From: Gongronella butleri
Taxonomy: Eukaryota > Mucoromycota > Mucoromycetes > Mucorales > Cunninghamellaceae
NCBI GenBank assembly: GCA_025201375.1
Contig: JAIWZP010000080.1
Location: 38,474-102,473 of the forward strand
DNA length: 64,000 bases
Reading direction: 5' to 3'
The notes under the pieces are model-generated. The model was not told the DNA's origin and searched no databases. It saw only the letters and a program-made list of their open reading frames with translations. The translations under genes were made by a program, and so were the position numbers. Positions 21,680 through 32,115 of this stretch are shown in pieces. The stretch's first letter is position 1; the number at the start of each line of letters is the position of its first letter.

Positions 21680-22603
21680 TTAGTGTTGAAACAAGCGGCG
21701 GAACACATTCTTTGTCTTGATGGAGCGCTTGATGGGCTGTGTGACCTGTTTCATCTTTTGCCAGACGTTCCATCGTTTCATGGGAGGCGGTGGCGTCTTT
21801 GTATCGCATGTGGTTGTTTCAGGCGCGTCCAATGGCGCGTCATTGGTGACGGGCGCGCTCAATGGGGATGGGCATGCCGGTGCCGTGGTTGTAGGGATGG
21901 CCGGGCTTGGTGACGAGGCAATGGGAGGCTGGATGGAGGACAACGGCATGATGGAGCTGATGCGCGATGGCAGCGACGAGTCGAGGATGGGATTATCGTT
22001 AATGGCATGGTACGCGGGCGACGGCGGGCCCAGATATTGTGCCTCGTCGTCCCAAAGGTCTTGATCAAAGGTGCCAGTGTGCAGACTCTCGGCGAGAATG
22101 ACATCGGGCCAAGAAAGATACAGGTCCTTGTTGTAACAAGACGAGGACGGCCGTAATTGCTGCTCTTCGCGCTCAATCTTCTCCTCCACGAGATCAAACG
22201 CGCCACGAAGCGCATTGCGCAATTGATCCTTGTGCGATGGCATCTCAGGCACAACCGCAGGCAATGGAGAGGGCGCGCGGCCCTTGGTCAGCACCACCAC
22301 GAGCGCCGGATCATCTTGTTTGTCGTCCACGGCAAAGATATTGGCCTCTTTCCACTCTTTTTTGCCTCCACCGCCATAGTGAGGCAAAGTCGATGCGGCT
22401 TCTTCCTTGACTGGCTCCAAATGCCGGATGTCCGTCATGGACGCAAGCGGTGCAAATGACTTTTCAAGCACCGTGCTGTAGAAATCATGCACGCTCCAGT
22501 CCACTGCGTCCGGTAGCTTCGTACATGGCTGCGCAGACAGCTTGGGTTCGTTGGAATCACAGGGAAATTCAATGTCGCTCGATAGAAAATCAATGGCGTT
22601 CAT
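21680..22603 (-). CDS. Orphan protein with disordered middle and basic C-terminus
   Basis: 307 residues in one exon, starting at the ATG at 22603 (MNAIDFLSSD). I do not recognise it. The N-terminal half is acidic with a possible ordered part (around VDWSVHDFYSTVLEKSF and DQLRNALRGAFDLVEEKIEREE, the latter likely helical). A Trp-containing acidic motif (LYLSWPDVILAE) is followed by a Pro/Ser/Thr/Ala-rich stretch. The tail is strongly basic and amphipathic (KRWNVWQKMKQV ... KNVFRRLFQH). There is no membrane segment. The acidic-to-basic polarity and single long frame in a region of otherwise short frames support a real gene. It could be a regulatory or DNA/membrane-binding protein, but nothing in the sequence decides this. 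Confidence 0.6.
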   Translation of the reverse strand: MNAIDFLSSDIEFPCDSNEPKLSAQPCTKLPDAVDWSVHDFYSTVLEKSFAPLASMTDIRHLEPVKEEAASTLPHYGGGGKKEWKEANIFAVDDKQDDPALVVVLTKGRAPSPLPAVVPEMPSHKDQLRNALRGAFDLVEEKIEREEQQLRPSSSCYNKDLYLSWPDVILAESLHTGTFDQDLWDDEAQYLGPPSPAYHAINDNPILDSSLPSRISSIMPLSSIQPPIASSPSPAIPTTTAPACPSPLSAPVTNDAPLDAPETTTCDTKTPPPPMKRWNVWQKMKQVTQPIKRSIKTKNVFRRLFQH

Positions 22604-24646
22604 GATCAATGTGAAAAAAAGGGGGACAAAGGAAAAAAAAACAAAAGAAAAACGAAAAACGAAAAAGAAAAAAAGGGTATATCTTTTTGAAAAAAAAAGG
22701 AGAAAGAAAAGCGAGAGAATGAAATGAAAAAAAAGGGGGGATGATAAAACAAGGATGCAACCATGAAAAGCATGGGCGAAGCATCGTCTGGTTTATAAAG
22801 CAAAAGAGGGGGGAGGCGGGTGACACGAACACAGAAGGATCGGCAAGACCGAAGCGGGCTTCCGAGCCTCTCTCTCCCCCTCACACACACTCTCTAATTG
22901 CTTTATGCTTTGACAACTCATGTGCTCAGAACGTTGTGCTTCAAGTAAGGTGACACGAGCACCTTGCCGATTTGCAAAAAAAAAAAAAAAGTAAGGGGGG
23001 GGGGGTGATTCATGCAGCGCGAGTGCTTCTCTCTCCTTGAATTTTTTTTGCCCTCCCCCTGAGTTGTCATGGCCAGCCCTCGTTTCACATCCAATTCGTC
23101 TCGATGATCTTGGGCGTAAATGATCCCTTCGTTCCTCCCCTCCCCCCCCCGTTTCAAAGAAAAACGAAAGAAAAAAAAAAGTAAAAAACGGCGGACCCGC
23201 GCTTTTCCCCCGGCCTGTGCTCCCGTCTCTCTTTCTTCCCCCTCCCCCCGAAACCAGCGTGATCATGGCCCGAAGTGGACCCGCAACGCGCAGGATCCAC
23301 AGCGGAAGAGCCCGCAAGCCCATGGCGAGGGAAGCGAGCCGAAGCGAGGGTGACACGAGCGGCACTGCTCCGAAAGGGCACATGAAGAAAGGGTGGCCAG
23401 GCTGAGGGAAACAGAGAATAAAAAAAAAAGAGCGCATATCCTCATCGGCTAGCCTCCGAGCTTAAAAAGCCCAAATGGGGGGTGCATTTGCATTCGCCCA
23501 TGAAGCAAAATCTGTGGCGTTTGGACGCCTTTTTGTTTCCATGCATCGCATCGATTCATTGTTTGCCATCTATGCCGCACCCGATTTAAGGAAGGTTGTT
23601 GTTTTATTTGTTGCGCGATGCGCGTTTGGGCGTCCAATGCAGTCCATTATGCAAGAAAAAAGACAAAAAAAAAAAAAGAAAGTGAAAAATGGCCCCATCC
23701 CCCTTTTGGGTGACCAAAAAAAATCAAGGTGGTGCAAGGCCATGCTCGTACCCCCCATCCTCATTGCAACTCGGAACCCCTCCAGAACCACCGTGTCGCT
23801 CTCGTGATGATCCGCCTGCCGCGCCTGAAGAAAGAAAGAAAAGAAAAAAAAAAGCCAAGCCGAGACCTAATTGAGCAACCCCAATGGAAAAGACTGCGCG
23901 CCTTTTTTTTTTTCTCACTGTGCACGCCTGACTCGACTCTTTTTTTGAGACGGTAATGTGTGTAAAGCGAGGGTAAGACACGGAGGGAAGTGCCCAAAAA
24001 AAGACTAATTGCTAGCCACTTTTGCCTCTTTCTCGATTTTTTACAAGCGCAACGACAACAGGGCAATGTAAAATGCCTTGACATAACTTAAAAATTACGC
24101 CCAAGCCAGCCATGGGACAAGATGACGCGCTGTAACCATGGTTCCTCGTTACGAGAACAATGAGATGAGATGGGCGTTTTCAAAAAAAAAAAGACAACAG
24201 GTCGCGTCGTACACACAAAGCGAGCGGCCCATCGGCATTGCCATTTCCGACCTAGCCATCGCCTCGTTTGTCACACAAAAAACAGAACGCATTGGTGCAA
24301 AAAAAAAAAGGGCGAGAAACACGCTTTTGGCTCCACCTCCCCCCCTCTCCCCGCGTCGCACCTAACGGCACTTCCCAACAAGGCCAAACCTAACTTACAC
24401 GACACACTCATGCGTCGACAGCACGGGGGGAGGGCATTCAATTCACAGTTCACAATTCACACCCGAAAAAAGGAGGCGCAGGGAACACCATCGGTGGGCC
24501 CATGATCCGATGGAATGCACAATGGAGGGCGAGAAATCGAGAAAGAAAAAAAAAGGGGGCCAACGAGCAAATTGGGCAAGAGGATTGCCGAAAAAGGCAT
24601 CGAGGGCAACATTCCATTGATTTTGAAAAAAAAAAGATGTTTAATT
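22604..24646. other. Intergenic region with homopolymer tracts and a repeated GGTGACACGARC word
   Basis: 2 kb between two minus-strand genes. It is rich in A-runs, G-runs (12 G at about 22997-23008) and C/T-runs. The word GGTGACACGARC occurs three times on plus (22819-22830, 22949-22960, 23349-23360). The 214-codon minus frame at 22793-23437 is built of these simple tracts and is not believable as a gene. Confidence 0.45.
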
Positions 24647-25144
24647 TCAAGCGTCGTCTTCATGCAGGCGCCTACTGAGATAGATGGTCAACGGGTAGCC
24701 TGCAAACAAAAAGACGACAATGGCAATGACGGCGGCAATTGTCATGATGTTACATGCGCCGCGCTTGGACGGCCGCATCATGACACGCTTGTCGATGCGT
24801 AATGCCGACGGCGACAGTGGCGACACGTCCTGGTGGAGCTCGGGTGTGAATAGATGCTGGTGTGTGGACGACCGGCTGATGCGAGATGGCGTTGACAGGT
24901 GTGAAAATAGCGAATCTTGCTGGGGGAGCAATGTCTTTTCGTCATCGAGGTGCTGGCACAGTGCGCGGGTCCGCGGCGACCGCGTCAGCGATTTGGCCGG
25001 CGCCGCCACTACCGTGTCGGTCGACTTCCGATCCGATTCCGCCAAAGTTAGAGGCGGCGCAGCGACAATGGTATCCACTGTCGTCGTAGACGTCGCCGCC
25101 GCAGCCATCTCAATAATCTGATGCTTCTTTTCCTCGTCGCTCAT
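24647..25144 (-). CDS. Small single-pass membrane protein, Kre6/Skn1-like anchor without an enzyme domain
   Basis: 165 residues in one exon (MSDEEKKHQI start at 25144). The N-terminal roughly 115 residues are Ser/Thr/Ala-rich and look disordered. A basic patch (RPSKRG) precedes one membrane segment (NIMTIAAVIAIVVFLFAGYPL), and a short charged end (SRRLHEDDA) follows. The KRG-x(n)-FAGYP-type membrane segment recalls the type II anchor of Kre6/Skn1 beta-glucan synthesis proteins. Their large GH16 domain should follow the anchor, but the frame stops after 13 residues. I found no downstream exon with GH16 motifs. It may be an independent small membrane protein or a truncated relic; the similarity is weak. 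Confidence 0.6.
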   Translation of the reverse strand: MSDEEKKHQIIEMAAAATSTTTVDTIVAAPPLTLAESDRKSTDTVVAAPAKSLTRSPRTRALCQHLDDEKTLLPQQDSLFSHLSTPSRISRSSTHQHLFTPELHQDVSPLSPSALRIDKRVMMRPSKRGACNIMTIAAVIAIVVFLFAGYPLTIYLSRRLHEDDA

Positions 25145-25550
25145 GATGATGCCTTGAAAAGCAAGAAAAAAAAATCAAAAAGACGTGAAAAAAAGACGCG
25201 TTCCTGCTCCCCTTTTTTTTTGCTCGTTTTTTTTCTTTTTTCATTCACCCTGTCAATGTTCATCAAGTTCGTATTTGGGGCAATGTATCCCCTGCCGTTC
25301 TCTGCGATGACAACACGGGATTTATGGATTTGATCTGCCACTTGGGGGAAAAAGTCAGGGTCGCTGGGTTTCTTATTTCTAAAGCGTCAACAGCGGAGCT
25401 TGAATGGCCATGGCCTTGCTTTCTTTTTTTTTTTTTAATCCGCGGGCAGGCGAGGCAATTGCTCTTTCCCCGTTCTCCCCCCCTTTCCTCCTCCCCCTCC
25501 CCTCTTTGGCTCCCCTCCCCTCCCCCTCTTTTGTGAGCCAACACCTTTCA
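25145..25550. promoter_or_regulatory. Divergent promoter region between the 165-residue membrane protein gene and MED17
   Basis: 406 bp between divergent starts. T-rich at 25210-25245 and 25420-25436, and C/T-rich (CCCCTCCCC-type tracts) at 25470-25530 just before the MED17 ATG. No TATA box seen. Confidence 0.4.
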
Positions 25551-28500
25551 ATGTCAGAGCCAAAGCGCATCAAGCTCTCGCTAGAACCTGCGATTGACAA
25601 GACAGTGGTGGATATCACCGAGGCTGGCCATGAGATCCACAAGACGTAAAGCAGAAAAAGAAATGAAAAGCGATGAAGCGCGTCTTTTTGCCCCCCCCCC
25701 CGTTGATTGTTTTCTCACCTCAATTGTTCCCTTGCACAGTGACCTGACCCTTGATGAGCAGCTGATGCGCAATGTCGACCGGATCTGGTTTGAACGCGGC
25801 GACTGGAAGGATATTACGGAAAAGGGGCTCAAAGACGCCCTGACCACGAAAACCAACGTTGACGCCGCAAATGCACACAATGACCACGACAACAAGCACA
25901 GCGACACTGACCATCAGCAGCAGCCACAGCCACAGCAGCACGCCGACGCCTCTGCTGCCGACGATACGGCTGAATCCAACGTGGATTTGGCAAAATTGCG
26001 CGAATCTGTCATTTCAAAACTATAGTAAGCAAAAATCACAAAAAAGGAGGTCAGAACCTGCGTCCAGGCGAGACTCACTTTTTTTTTTTTAAAAAAAAAA
26101 GCTATGCAAAGTGCGAGATTGACGTGGCGCTGGACGTGATCAACATTCTTGTCGCAGACAATCGATCGACAGGGTCCGGCGGCGCAAGCAGCAGCGGTGG
26201 TGGCCTGATCAACAGCATCATTGCGGGCGTGGGCCAGGTCAATGGCATGAATGTCGATAGCAGCAATGCCGGCTCCAACAACAATCTTGTGCTCCCGCCA
26301 GGCACCCTGCACGCCACATACGTTGCCAAACCACGCACAACAGACAAGGCCGTCCTCGAACAGGCCCAATTGACCCTCGGTGCCAAGCGAAAGGTAATAG
26401 AAAATGGGTCTGGGGGAAATGCGGGGGACCTCACTTCGCGACGCGAGTTTCGCGAGTTTGGCCGCGCTCACGCGTCATTTTTTTCTTTTTTTAAAAAAAG
26501 CAACAACAAGCGGCGTCGCAATTCCTGCACAACGCGGCCAGCAAGCTCGAGCATCTCGTTGACGAGGAGCAGGCATTCTGGGACCAGGCCATCAAGGTGC
26601 GGCGCAACCATTGGCTCATGCAAGCGTCCACCATCACATCCACGGGCGAATCTGGCTTCCTTGTGCGCTACGGCTTCACCGATGGTAAGAACAAAATACA
26701 AGAGGAGCCGTCATCATCTATGAGCGGGCTCTGACGCGGCTTTTTTTTTCTATTTTCAGTTGGCTCCGACTTTGGCGAAGTGTCGTATGGCGAGATGCTG
26801 CGATCGGACCGTGGCGATCGCGCGCCTGTGCAGCTGACGCTGCCCCACAATATACCAAAGGCCATTCGCGTGTCTGTTCACCCGCATCACGTCGATTCTG
26901 CCGATCAGACAAATGACGATGACCAGCATGTCCCCAAATCGACCTTCCGCGCCTACACCGACCAGGACGACGACACACAACAGCGCCTGCTCGATGCCCA
27001 GGCAACCGTCTATGACTCTGAGCTGTTTACAAGGGTACGAACGGCCAAAAAAAAAAAAAAGGGAAGGAGACGACAAGTGGCCCTGACTTGTTTTTTCCAT
27101 TTTTCACCTTTTTTAGATTCTGTCCGAGGCCCAAGGGATTGCGAATAATGTGCAATTTGAAGGGGATTCGCTGACGATTGCGCTTGGCGGGCAGATGGAT
27201 GTGAAGATTCAGCGCGTTGCGGTGGACACCAAACAACAGGGGTCGAACGGCCATTCCACGGATGCAGATGTGCCATTGGGCTCGTTGGCACTGACGGGCA
27301 AGACAATTGAGCTTGCGCTGCGGCTGCTTTTGACGCAGCGACACAGGTTCAACCTTTGGAAATCGCGCGCGCGCCTGATGACGAACCGGCGCGAGACGCA
27401 GCAGTTCTTGAACAACATTGGCGAGGGCACGGCGTCGCTGTCAGTCGCGGGCACGCCCAGCAACACAACGTCAGCGGGCGCGTCGGCCGGTGGTGCGAGC
27501 GGTGGCGCGGGCGGCGCGTCCAGCACAGCTGCCGCCGCCGCGGGGTCGGGCGCCGGCACAGGCACCAATACCCCGATCCTCAATCCGCGCGCCATTACCG
27601 CGCCGGGCGGCGGCGCAGCATTCACGCGCCAATTATCGTCGTCCGGGTCCATGCAAAAGGGGTCGAGCGCGCCAGGCGTTGTGGGTCCTGCTCCATTGGT
27701 CGTCCCCCTCGACGTCCCACTCCTCGATCCTGTCCTTTCCATGACAAAATTCGGTGTCTTGCTCGACCGTGTGCGCCGCACCGTCCACACCGTCGTCGAC
27801 CCGCTCACGGGCGAGTCGGGCCTTCCCATCCGCGTCCACTTTAAGCCACAACACCGCCATTGCCTCCATCTAGACCATCAACACGACAAAAACCACACAG
27901 GCCCTGGACATCCAAGCAGATACGCGCAAATCTACCCAAGCTACGGCGCCATGTCCGTCAGTCTCGGCATCAATGTTCTCAAAGGGTAAAGAAAAAAAAA
28001 GGGGGGAGGGAAAGAAGAAAAAAAGGGGATCAACTTACGTTTTCCCTCTTTTTTTTGTTGTTGTTATTGTTAGTCCGTCGCTACGCTTTGCTTTGAACCA
28101 GACAGACGTGATCACGGCAACGGTGCCAGGCAAGACCGTGGCGCTATCGACATTGTCAGACTTTGAGACCTTTTTGTTGCGCGAGATCAAGCTGATTTGC
28201 CTGCAAATTGTGTGCCAGGTCGGCAACGACATGATTGAACACATTCCAGAATACCAGCAGGCCAAGGGCCACGAGCGCAACAGCTACCTTTGGCAGGTCG
28301 ACCAAGTTGAGGAGGTCCTCTATGGCACAGTCAAGGCAAACGACGGCACATGGAAAAATATGTAAGCGAAAAAAAGGGGGGAAGGCGAGATTGGGCCACT
28401 GACACGCTTTTTTTTTTTTTTTTTTTGCAAGTGAGATCCACATGGCGCAGACCATGCTCAGCAATGACATGCCCGCCTATTTGCTGCAGGTCAAATACTC

Positions 28501-28633
28501 GGCCGCCCCGGACACAGAAGCGCATTATCTGATTCTCTCCCAATGGTCCAGTCCCGCCATCAAAGACAGTATAGATGGCGTGCACTTTAGGGATAAGGTT
28601 GCCATTCTCATTAGACAAGTCTTTGCCCAATAA
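25551..28633 (+). CDS. MED17: Mediator complex subunit 17 (Srb4)
   Basis: Head-module scaffold of Mediator, which links activators to RNA polymerase II; essential in yeast. Exons: 25551-25645, 25740-26024, 26102-26393, 26501-26684, 26760-27034, 27117-27985, 28074-28361, 28432-28633; 829 residues. Recognisable features: the N-terminal segment MSEPKRIKLSLEP, the acidic FERGDW-DITE motif, and the helical segment with VRRNHWLMQ followed by a GFLVRYGFTDVGSDFG strand. A predicted helical LALTGKTIELALRLLLTQRHRFNLW region precedes the C-terminal fold, which ends LILSQWSSPAIKDSIDG. A Gly/Ala/Ser/Thr-rich insert (about residues 465-510) and a Gln/His/Asp-rich insert near residue 80 are probably disordered. 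The stop codon overlaps an AATAAA signal (28629-28634). Confidence 0.9.
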
Positions 28634-30159
28634 ATATACTGTACGTAACAGGACACAGGCAGGATTTCCTTTTTTTATATGTTAATGTGTGTTTTGCTCT
28701 TTCTCTTGATGATTTACTGTATGATACAGTATCATAATGCAGCAGAGCCGCCCATAGCCCCATACTGCCATACAGTCTTTGGCCAAGACGACGTCGTCGT
28801 GACAAATGCGCTCCGAGGGTCACCTTCATTTAAAAAATAGACTGTCATTTGCAGCAATCGAGAAAATGCAAAGCAACATCACGTTGACACTTTTTGCATT
28901 TTACAGGCGATGCCGCTGTTTGATCCGCTTTTTTCATCATCGAGCAGAGTTTAAAGAGAGTCACCAGGTGCGCAGGTGGCTGTTTATCATACTGTACAGT
29001 ACTGCGGTGCGCTACGATGAGCAGAACTACTGTAAAGTTTGCCTTGAACAAACGAGTTCCCTTTTTTTTTGCTGGCTCGCTGTGCCTCCAGAATTTTTTT
29101 TACAGCCCATCTGCCCGCCGATGAAAGTTGCGTCCTTGAGTGAACTACCGTACAACAGCCTGTGTGCAGGATGGGACCGCCCGATTTTTTTTGGGCTTAA
29201 AAACGCCAAAAGCCTCATATTTGTACTATTTTGCATTCATCTCGCCATCTGCTTGGTCGAGCCCTCTCAAAAACAGCTGCATCGTGTTCGGTGCAAAATT
29301 TGCAACAAAAAAGCTTAAAACCGCAAAGCACTACGACCAGTTTTGAAAAATTCACGGGTCACTCAGGGGTCACACATTTCAATCTCAGAAAATGCTAAAT
29401 TTGGGGAATTTCGAACTCCGCGTGATCAATGCATCCCAAACAGGTAACTCCGACAATTTTCTATTGGCTGACAAAATGGCATGTCGCCCCAACTCTAGAA
29501 AAATGCCCAAAGAGTGACGCATGAACGGCGATCGACTGAGAAAAGTGCCCACATTGGGCAAGATTTTTTTTGCAAAAATTTAAGGTTTGGCACTTCCAAA
29601 TTAAGTGCGTGGATTACATAGAATTTTTATTTTTCTTTCAGTTTTTTATTTTTTTGTTTTGCACAAATTTGTGCGCTGAGTGGATTGCAGGCTGGTGAAA
29701 TGACCGATGCAAAAAGTTCAAACATAAGCTAGCGCGCTGCAAGTCATTCCATTAGACGCTTTGTCCCCCTATTTGTTGGTAAAACTGCAATAAAAATCAT
29801 AGATTTATTAGACCGTTGTCGAGCAAATCGCGATCAAAGATTTTGATGAAAAAGTGAATTTTCTCTGCGAGTTTTTTTGGCCATCCATCGAAAAAAACTG
29901 ATCTCATTCTTCTATCGGTAAAGATGCAACAGATGATTTTGACACGTTAAAAAAAGCGCCGTGTGTCGTCTAATGTTCAGTTGCCGAGAACATCGAGGTT
30001 GAAAATTTTTGTAATGTTTGAACGGCTTCCACAAGCAGCATACAAAGGTCACGAATCGGGTAAGCAAACAAATATTCCAGAAATGATGTTCGAGCCTGTC
30101 TGTTTTGACAGGTGCCAGTTTTTTCATCATCTTGATCAACGAAATTTCGAGAGCCACTG

Positions 30160-30655
30160 TTGATGTTAGGCCCCCAGATCCGCAGCACAGATTGCAGATC
30201 ACTCTATTTTATTTTTCTTTTCTTACGCGCTCGCTGCGCCATCTCTGATCTAGATGACGCTCCTCGCGCTTCCATGGACCCTTCCAAACGCCCATTTTTC
30301 CATCTACCTTTCCAAACGCCCACATTCCATCTTGCACGTTCCAAAAGGACAAAACGCTAATCATGATCCACACAAAACGCCCATCTACAATCGCCAAGAC
30401 GCGATGGACCATTCTAGATCGAAACATCCAAATAGACGCGTCTTGCCGCAGGTTTCATATTAGAATATTCCCTTAATTTCAAAACTATAAAAGGACATCC
30501 GCGAACGCAGATGTCCTTCCCCCTTTTTCCTTACCTCTTCCATCTGTTACTTTTCCCCTTGTATCCTCTTCTTGTACAAAATAAACGATGCCTTATTACG
30601 ACAAGTTTGTGTTGACCCATCACGTGGCCGCCTCCTCGTCGGGCCACGACAGTTG
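30160..30655 (+). mobile_element. LTR-like fragment (TATA box, 5' hairpin, AATAAA)
   Basis: TATAAAAGG at 30486-30494 is overlapped by an exact 7-bp inverted repeat (GGACATC 30493-30499, GATGTCC 30510-30516). A pyrimidine-rich leader follows, then AATAAA at about 30580, giving a transcription unit of about 100 nt. This promoter-hairpin-poly(A) spacing is typical of an LTR retrotransposon R region. I could not define target-site duplications or a second copy, so the borders are approximate and an ordinary promoter or small RNA gene is possible. Confidence 0.35.
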
Positions 30656-30779
30656 AATTTGTGAAAATATCGATACCGGTATTCTTATCCCCTTTCTTCT
30701 TGTTACTAAAACTCTTCTGGCTTCAACAATGGTTATTCCTCAACTTGCCAAGTGTTCTCGTCTGGGCGTTACAACAAGC

Positions 30780-31330
30780 CGGCTTTTGTGTCACGTCGAT
30801 CCAAGAAGCCCCGATATACTGTAAGCGCGCGGCGGATCACTCGTGGTCGCCTCCGCCCCATTGCAATCGGGGACCTCGACGTGTTGGTCCGGGCAGGATC
30901 GTCACAGAAGAAGGCAGGGTCGTCAGCGAGACTCGAGACGGCTTTGACGACATTGATCTCGTTTCGGTAATCCAACTCAATGGCGTCGTGACCTTTTTAA
31001 ACTCGGCCGGCGCGATTTGATCATGGCTGTTGTGCCCACAGAAGCAAGGGCACCGGGGCCACAGGCACGACGACGGGGACAGCATTGATACAGTACGATG
31101 GCTACTTGGTGGGGGAAAACGGGAGGAAACAGGTGCGTTTTTTATGTCGTCGATCAAGAGGGCATTGCTCAGGCGTTGGTCCAGTGGCGGCGGCCCGTGT
31201 GCGCCGACTCTTCGTCGATGATGTCCTTCAAGACCCAGTAGACCGCCTTCTTCTGTACCTCTCGGTACGTGTCAGGCCCACGCATCGATTAGGGCCTGGA
31301 CGCGTAGTGGGCGAAAGAGCGTGTAGCCTG
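30780..31330. pseudogene. GC-rich coding-like relic, product unknown
   Basis: A GC-rich island between AT-rich flanks. All frames are interrupted but several hold protein-like stretches, for example a basic plus-strand segment (RRITRGRLRPIAIGDLDVLV) and a minus-strand segment (KAVYWVLKDIIDEES). This composition and fragmentation suggest a decayed gene or retroelement body downstream of the LTR-like fragment. I cannot assign a family. Confidence 0.3.
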
Positions 31331-31589
31331 CTGCGCCAGCTTTAGATCTTTACACGCACTCAATTCATGGCCATATTCAAGATTGAACCAAGTAACAAGA
31401 TTAGGCTAGTCATAGATGGAATGGGTCCATGGACATGGGGACATTCCATTCTCAAAACTCAAAAGAATTTGCATATTTAAAACTATTTCACATTCCCGGG
31501 CCAGTCCTGTTTCCAACTCATTGTCAACTGGATACATTTTGAATCAATCTAGCCCCCCTAGAAAAAAAAACCCATTGGAATGTAGAAAC

Positions 31590-31800
31590 ATATATAAGCT
31601 AGCCTCGGATCAAAGAAAATAAAGCCTCATCGGCATCAACACGTTTCTTCTAAGCCAATTTCAAACCATGCAATTCAACAATGACTCCTACTTTGACCAA
31701 GTCCCCATTGTCCCCGTGCCTCCCACAATGGCTAGCGCTGACAGTACGCGACTTCTTCGACCAGTCTCTGGTTGCTTGGCGCGCAAGCAAACCTAGGCCG
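31590..31800 (+). pseudogene. Promoter and start of a broken gene
   Basis: TATATAAGC at about 31591 and AATAAAG at about 31618 precede an ATG at 31668. That ATG opens a protein-like frame (MQFNNDSYFDQVPIVPVP ...) which ends at a stop after about 42 codons. The following DNA remains GC-rich but shifted or broken. It may be the 5' end of a decayed gene or retroelement gag; family unknown. Confidence 0.3.
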
Positions 31801-31878
31801 AGCCGCTCGATCTCCTCCGCGCGGATTGGCCTGCGCGACGACCCGGTCCCGTTCAAGTCCAGCATGGCAGTCTTGATG

Positions 31879-32115
31879 CGGCAGTACTGTTGTACTGTAC
31901 TACTGTAATGTTGTACTGTACAGTACAGTACTGTACTGTACTGTACAGTACATGACCACCTTGTTGACTATGAATGGTACTGTACGTACAGTATCCGGGC
32001 TAGTTTTCGCAGTAGGTGCACCGTCGTCAGGTCACTCCGCAGCAATTGCCCATCATCATCTTACATCTTTACGTAGAAGACATACAGTACTGTACAGTAC
32101 AGTACAGTACTGTAC
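31879..32115. repeat. Clusters of palindromic TACTGTAC/TACAGTAC units
   Basis: Two dense arrays (31879-31952 and 32080-32116) consist almost entirely of overlapping TACTGTAC and GTACAGTAC words, which are self-complementary and can fold on either strand. Single TACTGTA or TACAGTA words recur through 28.6-33.1 kb and in other spacers (for example 35594, 40591, 51284). Confidence 0.8.

Noticed and set aside
22793..23437. 214-codon minus frame in the spacer after the orphan gene
   Set aside because: Made of homopolymer and simple-sequence translation (Phe, Gly, Pro and Arg runs) with no family resemblance.
24500..24650. Splicing of the 165-residue membrane protein into a GH16 (Kre6) domain
   Set aside because: No downstream minus-strand frame between 22.6 and 24.6 kb carries GH16-like motifs, and the stop is followed by A-rich 3'-flank DNA.
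28806..29318. 170-codon plus frame in the accessory region
   Set aside because: No recognisable motif and AT-rich low-information DNA with scattered TACTGTA words; it starts at a chance Met.
30095..30112. Hairpin CCTGTC-TGTTTT-GACAGG as a terminator
   Set aside because: An intrinsic hairpin terminator has no meaning in a fungal nuclear genome; only 6 bp of stem and no adjoining gene.
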